Shown piece after piece: positions 58,311-64,000 of a stretch of 64,000 bases of DNA. Source of the DNA: Aquatica leii (Eukaryota > Arthropoda > Insecta > Coleoptera > Lampyridae). The translations under genes were made by a program, and so were the position numbers. The notes beneath the pieces were generated by a model. It did not search any database, was not told the DNA's origin, and saw only the letters and a list, made by a program, of their open reading frames with translations. The stretch spans positions 80,633,389-80,697,388 of the forward strand of contig CM069435.1 of NCBI GenBank assembly GCA_035610365.1, given 5' to 3'. Position 1 is the first letter of the stretch, and each line of letters opens with the position of its first letter.

Positions 58311-59210
58311 CAGTGGCGGCGCAACCCTCTCCGCAGTTTTAATTGCGGCGCCCTTAAAGGAAAATAGAATAAAGTGTAATATAATCAGATATATTTATAC
58401 ACATAGATTTAGGTAAATAGATACAAGAACTGAAAATTAATCTAAAAGGAACTGTACTTAAAAAAATTTTCTAAATTTTGCTGTAGCAAATTCATTAATA
58501 AGATCATTCAAATCTAAATTTTTTGCAAGCTCATTCTCAATACCTAATATGGCTAATCTACTTAATCTCTCCTCAGACAAAGTACTCCTCAAATAATTCT
58601 TTATTAACTTTAGTTTTGAAAAAGATCTTTCAACTGTTCTGTAGTAACTGGCAAAGTAAGAAATAAATAAAATGCTGTACAAACATCCGGAAAACTTGAT
58701 AATAGAGTCGCATTTTTACAAATCGCCAATGTTGCAAGATCTTTAATATTTGGAACTTTGATTATTTCATCCTTCAACATGGCCCGAAAGCTTACCATTT
58801 GTTGAGGAAATAAATCCATGAGGTCATTGTTGTACTAATCTTTCAGCAACTTTGACAATTCATATAATTCATCGCCACTTGCATTTTTTAAAATGTTGGG
58901 ATCTAATACATCAAATTTTCTCAAAATTGTTTTATAAACGCAAAACCTTTCTTTAATTTGTAGTATTAAAATATCTAAAAATTTTAAAAATATCTCCACC
59001 TTAAACCATTTTCCACATTTTTTGCACAAAAAAAACCAAGCTGTGTTTCGACATACCCAAGGCACGTGCAGAAGTAACACATCAATATTATTTTGCATAT
59101 CGGCCAACGGCCATAAATTGCCTCCTTTCATTTTATACAACCCAAAAAATTCATGGGATGTATAGATACCGAAGACAGCACACCCTAACACTGGTTCGTA
59201 AATCATTGTT
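58311..59210 (-). pseudogene. hAT transposase relic, ZMYM1-like, with one TIR
   Basis: The minus strand reads, from 59206 leftwards, a piece with LADMQNNIDVLLLHVPWVC then LDILILQIKERFCVYKTIL; at 58819-58610 NIKDLATLAICKNATLLSSF, PDVCTAFYLFLTLPVT; and at 58682-58458 VERSFSKLKLIKNYLRSTLS then ERLSRLAILGIENELAKNLD. The last is the hAT C-terminal dimerisation region with the ERSFSKLKLIKN signature found in ZMYM1-like proteins. A one-base shift separates the last two frames near 58620. CAGTGGCGGCGC at 58311 is a standard hAT terminal motif and marks the 3' end; the other end was not found. Confidence 0.8.
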
Positions 59211-59373
59211 TAAGCGAACACTCATCACATATCTCTATATAGGTATCTCATAGAGTTAGTAATAAAAGAAAATATAACACTACTAAAACGACCACCACAC
59301 AAAACCCACATTTTACAACCATTAGACTCTTAAGTATTTAGTGATTACCAAAAAAAAAGGGGCATCTTACAAC

Positions 59374-59683
59374 ATGAGAAAAAGTGAGAATAGGGCAAAT
59401 AATGTAGAAAAAAGTATGGAATTTGACGAGTTTGAAGGTATGTACCTAAACAAATCATACATAATTTATTAAAGGTTACTAGTATTAAACCTTTGTTCTA
59501 ATTTTAGATCTGCCTGAACTACAAACACTGAATTGTACGCCAAGTTTATCAAAAAGTAAATGTAATCTACAACTCTTCGCAAACAAACCAAATCATAAAT
59601 CTTTAGAATATAAGAACAGGTTGTGGTTGTTCAGTAGGTGTTACAACCAAACGCAAAATAATTGGAGCAGTTTGCAGACGTAA
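59374..59683 (+). CDS. Candidate two-exon ORF, unknown
   Basis: ATG at 59374 opens 64 nt ending at a good donor (AAGGTATGTAC, 59438). A 70-nt intron ends in TTCTAATTTTAG (59507), and the second exon continues in phase to TAA at 59681, giving 79 residues: MRKSENRANNVEKSMEFDEF in exon 1 and KSLEYKNRLWLFSRCYNQTQ with WSSLQT in exon 2. No domain is recognised. It lies just beyond the hAT relic on the opposite strand, so it may be a neighbour's first exons, a part of another element, or chance. Confidence 0.3.
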
Positions 59684-60239
59684 TTAGCCGAGAGGATTAT
59701 TAAGAATCCTAAAAAAAAACAAAAGCATCGATAAATCTTCTAAAATTTTGATGCAAAACGTATTTTGAAACAAAAAAAAATTCAAAAGACTCATGAGAGA
59801 GTAGATTAAGTAACGCGAAACAAAATAGTGAAGAAAACGTTGGACTAGTGCAAAAGGTCGATGCAAATGAAAATAAGATTGAAGTTAAGTTTCTGAGGAA
59901 GAAAAAAGCGTATTTTTTTATTTTAGAAAATAGAATAATTTCCGTTTTAGTAGGTTCAACAATCAAATATCAATTTTCAGAATAGAAGATTAAGTAAACG
60001 TAAAATAAAAAAGCTAGTAAAACAGACAAAACACAACAGAGCCGCATTTTCGGATAAAATTATAATAAGAGGCAATCAAGGCTACCGCGAATATAATATC
60101 GAAGCACCTAGAGACTAGAGACCCCCAAAATATGGTGTTAATATCCAAAAAAACAAGCGAGCTATAAAAAAACGAATGCTTTAGTTCTTTATATTTATCT
60201 CTTATATACAAGCTATTTTCAACAATAATAACAAACAGA
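59684..60239. other. No gene assigned
   Basis: Frames on the minus strand (59709-59966, 60014-60250) are low-complexity Phe-rich shadows. No domain seen. Confidence 0.35.
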
Positions 60240-61010
60240 GTAACTAACAAATTGAACGCCTTTCAATCACCAGAGCAAGCGAGGTTCAATCATGGCTGCA
60301 TCGATCATAATCACACAGAGAGGCAAACCATAGAAAAATTTCACAAATATTAATTACGGTTATATATAGCTTTTATTGATTTTAAAAAGGCGTTCGATAT
60401 AGCCGAAACCTGTGAAGCGCTATGGGAAAATGTAAGATTCACCATAAGTATATAGAACTGATCTGAAATGTATACGAAAACGCAACTATCTTTATAGTTG
60501 CGTTTTCGTATACATTTCAGGATACTAAACCCATCCAAGTAAACAAGACATGCGAACAAGGAGATACCATCTTCCAAAACTTTTCACAAACTTACTTTAA
60601 AACACTCAATTTTGAAACACAAGGGCTTAAGATAAACGGAAAACGGCTATCAAATTTTAAGTTTTTGGATGATGTACTACTATTAGCCAATAACATGCAA
60701 AAACTTAAAAACCTGATTATAGAACTGCACAAAGTCACAAAAAAGTTGGATTAAGAATGAACACCAGTAAATCTAATCTAACTAAATGACAATATTATAG
60801 AAACAGTAAGTGAATACATATCTCTGGATCTAGCTATGATCAAAAACTCGCAAAAAGAGTAAATAAACATGATTGTGAGCCATATGGACGTATTCAAATT
60901 AAACACTTGCAACACTTAAAAACGACAGTGTACAACAACAAAGCAGTTAAAAACTAAGTTTGACGCAAGTACATATTTATCAAGTAAAACTGTTTTGTAA
61001 TAAATCCAAA
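60240..61010 (+). pseudogene. RTE-like LINE RT relic
   Basis: The product shows SPEQARFNHGCIDHNH and ERQTIEKFHKY, then LYIAFIDFKKAFDIAET (60366-60410), the catalytic F.D..KAFD motif of RTE-like LINEs, YIELI.NVYENATIF, an inverted duplication (60463-60520), QVNKTCEQGDTIFQ, LKINGKRLSNFKFLDDVLLL with LDD in place of ADD (60635-60685), and VSEYISLDLA (about 60810). It is the same broad type as 41420-43770 but a different copy. The 3' part fades before the repeat at 61141. Confidence 0.75.
60463..60520. repeat. 27-bp perfect hairpin inside LINE RT
   Basis: Left arm 60463-60489 (CTGAAATGTATACGAAAACG onward) and right arm 60494-60520 are perfect reverse complements around 4 nt (CTTT). It replaces a piece of the RT reading frame, so it most likely arose by a templated inverted duplication after insertion. 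Confidence 0.9.
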
Positions 61011-61140
61011 GCAGAAGTTTTACAAAAGAATATAAAGCTAAAAAGTAAAAATAAATGTAAGCATAAAATTGTCGTCGCTACACAAAATCAATAAAAATTA
61101 GACTTTTACAAATATGAAAACCCATATTTCAAACCCATTG

Positions 61141-61262
61141 CATCTCTCAAGGAGAGACTAGGACCAAGCCTAAGTCTGGGTGTTTAACTACGACGCGGTC
61201 TAAGCCGAAAGTCGCTTTTAATCATAAATATAACAACCGCAACAGTTTAAGATTTTATGTCT
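61141..61262 (+). repeat. Family A Penelope-like unit, 5' truncated
   Basis: TCTCAAGGAGAGACTAGGAC, CAAGCCTAAGTCTGGGTGTT, ACGACGCGGTCTAAGCCGAA and CGCTTTTAATCATAAATATA match the other three copies. It keeps the tail (ACAACCGCAACAGTTTAAGA) seen at only one end of each foldback copy. It follows the LINE relic directly. Confidence 0.75.
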
Positions 61263-62153
61263 GTAGGACGTCAAAAGATGACGTGAAATGACGTGATTTG
61301 AATGCGTCTTTTGGACTCTGATAAATTCATATCATAGCACGTCCCCTTTACGTCGTTTTTGTGGTTAAATCTATGTAATATTGGTCACTAAAAAGTCACG
61401 TGTAATAGACGTTATGTGTTACCTGAGATTTGAATTGTCAAATAACAAAACTCTGAAAAACATAGCCCCAGTAACACGGAACAAGAGTAACGTTTTAAAA
61501 AAAATGTGTTAAATAGATTAAAGGTTTAAGATAATAGTGATCCATTTAGTTTTATCAGTCGCTGATACAATTAAGAAAGATCTAAAAATTTTTGTGATAT
61601 CAGGTTTGGGCATTATTTGAGTACCTACTAACGATTAATGGCCTTTAAGCAACGAAATTTTTAAGTTATATTAAATAACTTGTAAACAATTGTTTTTTAA
61701 GTGTAGCTTATCACTTACTAGAAATTTAAAATAGTTCTGTGATTGATTTAGTTGTGATTAAATTTTAAACATAATTTGTATTCAAATTGTAATTTCGCCC
61801 AACATGGTAGGCATTTTTTTAGTAAATTCTTACAACAGTAAGGTAAGTTAATTATTATCTAACAAATTTTAAATTAAAGTTAAAATTTTTTTAGAAAAAT
61901 AATGTAGAATTTGCTTAAAACTAGGAAATTAGAAGCAAAACCTAAAACACTATCAAACTTACAACTAGCCTTTTATCCCATTGGATTGAAGGGCGATAAT
62001 ATTACAAACCTTAAAAAATGAAAATATTGTTGCGTATTTATTAATTAAAAACTAATTTATTTAAAACGACTAAAAATGCGTTTACTTATTCTAGAAATAT
62101 GTACACTTTTAAATTAACCGAACTAATTAAATCTAATAATATTTAATGAAAAC
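61263..62153. other. No gene; bZIP-like motif cluster at its left edge
   Basis: GACGTC (61267-61272) and two TGACGTG sites (61279-61285, 61289-61295) lie within 30 bp; TCTTTTGG at 61307 mirrors CAAAAGA. The cluster may be a regulatory patch or a MITE end. The rest is AT-rich. Confidence 0.3.
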
Positions 62154-62159
62154 ACTTAC

Positions 62160-62465
62160 ACGAATTTATGTATAACCGTTGTATAACACTATCACTTAAC
62201 GTCCTCGGATTTCACACTTGTTTATTTACACTATAAGTCACGTTCACTCGATTCGGTGTACACTGTTATTTATTTAAAACTTTGCACGTGCTAATCACTT
62301 ATTTATCTTCACTTGAATAATCTTCTTAATACAGCTGCATTCGCGTTACGACAATAACTGACCTACGATCTGTCTCGTCGCTATATATAGACATACGGAA
62401 ATCCTTCTCGAGCGTTCCTTACTTTTCGCTATAACTTCTAGAAAATAGATAACAGCTTCTAGAAG
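62160..62465 (-). promoter_or_regulatory. Heat-shock-type promoter and spliced 5' leader
   Basis: On the minus strand two TTCTAGAA heat-shock-element units (62457-62464 and 62436-62443) lie 21 bp apart, about two helical turns. A TATATATA box (62389-62382) follows, and the arthropod initiator TCAGTT (62361-62356) places the start at 62359, 30 bp downstream of the box. The leader is about 200 nt, A-rich with GTGAA repeats like insect hsp leaders, has one short upstream ORF, and ends at a good donor (CGTGTAAGTG, exon end 62160). No coding exon follows nearby on this strand; the next good minus-strand acceptor with a start codon is the Ddr exon at 27678, 34 kb away. Confidence 0.5.
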
Positions 62466-62589
62466 GCTCTTGCATTTGCAAGTAATTTCTTGAACGTTTC
62501 AATATGATGATAGTGGTTTGCATTTTGGATTTACATGATTTATAAATAAATAAAAAGTAAACCCAAAGGACTTTGTGTACTGTGTACTA

Positions 62590-63420
62590 TACTTTAAATC
62601 CTGTAAAGGCAAAGCGTTACTTAAAAAACAAACATCCAGGCTTAAAAGCTACAAGAGAAAATTTCAAATAAAAGTGGAGAAAAAGAATTGTTACTTTTGA
62701 AAGGTACGCACGGAAAACATTTTGTCTTGTTAGTTTACTTAACAAATGTGCTAGATTCCGTGACATACGTACAAGAATCCGATTTTACAAGATACGCTTT
62801 TTTGTAAAGCTTTGCCAATTCAAAAACAAACAGATCAAGAAATATTTAATTTATGTAATACTTATTTTGAAAATCATTAATTTTTTTTAAGTTTATGTCA
62901 TCATATAGGCAATGATGGTGTTATTGAGACCCCTAAGCGCCAAAATATTTGTTTTATTGTGCAAAGATCTAAAAAAAATACATAAAAGATTTATTCTTTA
63001 TACAAAAATGAAACGTTTATCGCAGAAGAAAAGTTCTTATCAGATTTTCAAATTACAAGATAAAACTCGGCTCTTCTTATTCGAAAATGAATTGGCTTTA
63101 AAATCTAGCTTACTTTTCGGACATATTTTTGTGCCTAAACTAAGTTAATCTTTACTACTACAACAATTTTTTTGTTCTGTAGCAAAATCAACTCAATGTT
63201 TTCTGGATTACAAAAGAGATTTTTAAAATATGTATCTCCTACTTGCAATAATTTAAGTTGGGTCGAGAATATTTTTAGTAAGTGCGCGTTGTCAATACTT
63301 TGTGAATGAAAAAAAGAGAACAAGTTGTTATATACAGATACCTTATTAAAATCTACTTTTGGGCACATTGACAATAGTCAGTTTTTAATACAAATAATAG
63401 AAGACTAATCAGAAATTTCT
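62590..63420 (+). pseudogene. hAT transposase relic of ZBED5 type, second copy
   Basis: RYLKNKHPGLKATRENFK (about 62612-62665) is a BED zinc-finger tail. The frame 62912-63148 holds PLSAKIFVLLCKDLKKIHKR, LYTKMKRLS (the LLLHTEVRWLSRG block, changed) and FKLQDKTRLFLFENELALKS. Then, in another frame, KINSMFSGLQKRFLKYVSPT and NNLSWVENIFSK (63190-63280). The order matches ZBED5/GTF2IRD2-type hAT proteins. It is shifted several times and lacks the C-terminal dimerisation region. Confidence 0.65.
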
Positions 63421-64000
63421 AAACCCATAGTAACAGAATTGTTGTCGCAACGTCGCGACAAAAACCAAATATAGAAATCGACAGCGTTTCCAACATATTA
63501 TTATTTCCAACTAATTACTCTTTGAATTTAAACGACAGCAGTTTTCAGTGCGGCTTGCTTTCTCTATGTCGTTGAGTCATTGAGTGTTTCCGGCATTCAT
63601 TTTGAAAAAAAAATCACAGATATCGCAAATCTTGCAATTATCGGAAGGTGTTGAAAACAAGCACAATATTACCTACGTAATATTATGAATTTTCAAAAAT
63701 AAGAATATATACTATTAATGTATTTTGAACTATTTTTTAATCCAAATTCAGTAAAATCTACATTTGCACAACATGTTTTGGATAATCGTCACTCTTTTTT
63801 CCTTCAAATTGTCTCATCCTTTTAATAACATCAATAACAAACAAATTCTTGAATTACTAGAGTTCATTTATATTAAAATATCAAATAAATTTTTTTTGTT
63901 GAACAATCAAACCAATTTCAATTATGATTTTAAACTTAAATTTTCTTAGTTTTTTTTCTAAATTGCACCATATTCCTTTTTTGAAATAATTTACATTTAA
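63421..64000. other. No gene; short palindrome
   Basis: TTGTCGCAACGTCGCGACAA at 63440-63459 forms a 7-bp stem with a 6-nt loop. Otherwise nothing coding; the frame 63764-63949 is low-complexity. Confidence 0.4.

Overview
The window is AT-rich arthropod, most likely insect, nuclear DNA; the order cannot be fixed from sequence alone. The reasons are short introns of 53 to 127 bp with GTAAGT donors, an arthropod TATA plus TCAGT core promoter, a discoidin-receptor exon of the insect type, and a mix of transposable elements common in insects (Ty3/gypsy, copia, RTE-like and Jockey LINEs, piggyBac, Tc1, hAT, pogo, Penelope-like). There is no operon structure or bacterial signal. Most of the 64 kb is intron, intergenic sequence or decayed transposons.

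The host gene I trust most is on the minus strand. A signal-peptide exon (27545-27678) splices in frame to the start of a discoidin (F5/8C) domain exon (17367-17472), across an intron of about 10 kb; the pair reads as the N terminus of a discoidin domain receptor (Ddr). Its later exons were not found and probably lie off the left edge. A heat-shock-type promoter with a 200-nt leader ending in a splice donor lies at 62160-62465 on the same strand and could be the distal promoter, but that link is inferred. Other possible host exons are a two-helix membrane-protein exon (19376-19598, minus), an open exon-like stretch (23431-23754, plus), a compact three-exon gene for about 66 residues with a Cys-x-x-Cys motif (50552-50884, plus), and weaker spliced ORFs at 3070-3327 and 59374-59683.

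Repeats from left to right: Penelope-like foldback (2709-2983); gypsy (3463-5779); piggyBac (5935-6592); ZBED-type hAT (6660-7400); pogo/Tigger (9280-9700); large Penelope-like foldback with two hammerhead-like cores (11524-12136); copia with both LTRs and a 5-bp target duplication (13518-15478); gypsy (20750-22945); reversed gypsy (24200-25560); second copy of the first foldback family (25617-25933); Jockey pieces in opposite directions (33100-34600); TIR element (36256-36825); RTE-like LINE (about 41420-43770); MITE (46472-46689); tyrosine recombinase gene of Crypton type (49079-50060, minus); piggyBac (51780-53070); Tc1 with TA target sites and a nested repeat (56525-57901); ZMYM1-type hAT (58311-59210); LINE (60240-61010); ZBED-type hAT (62590-63420). 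Nearly every transposon ORF carries stops or frameshifts, so the window looks like a transposon graveyard inside one or more large introns.

The most unusual material is structural. Two families of foldback insertions share 13-14 bp target duplications and a 30-36 nt tail present at one end only; one carries a hammerhead-ribozyme-like core in each arm. There are also four long near-perfect hairpins (11007-11109, 31636-31796, 53921-54038, 60463-60520).
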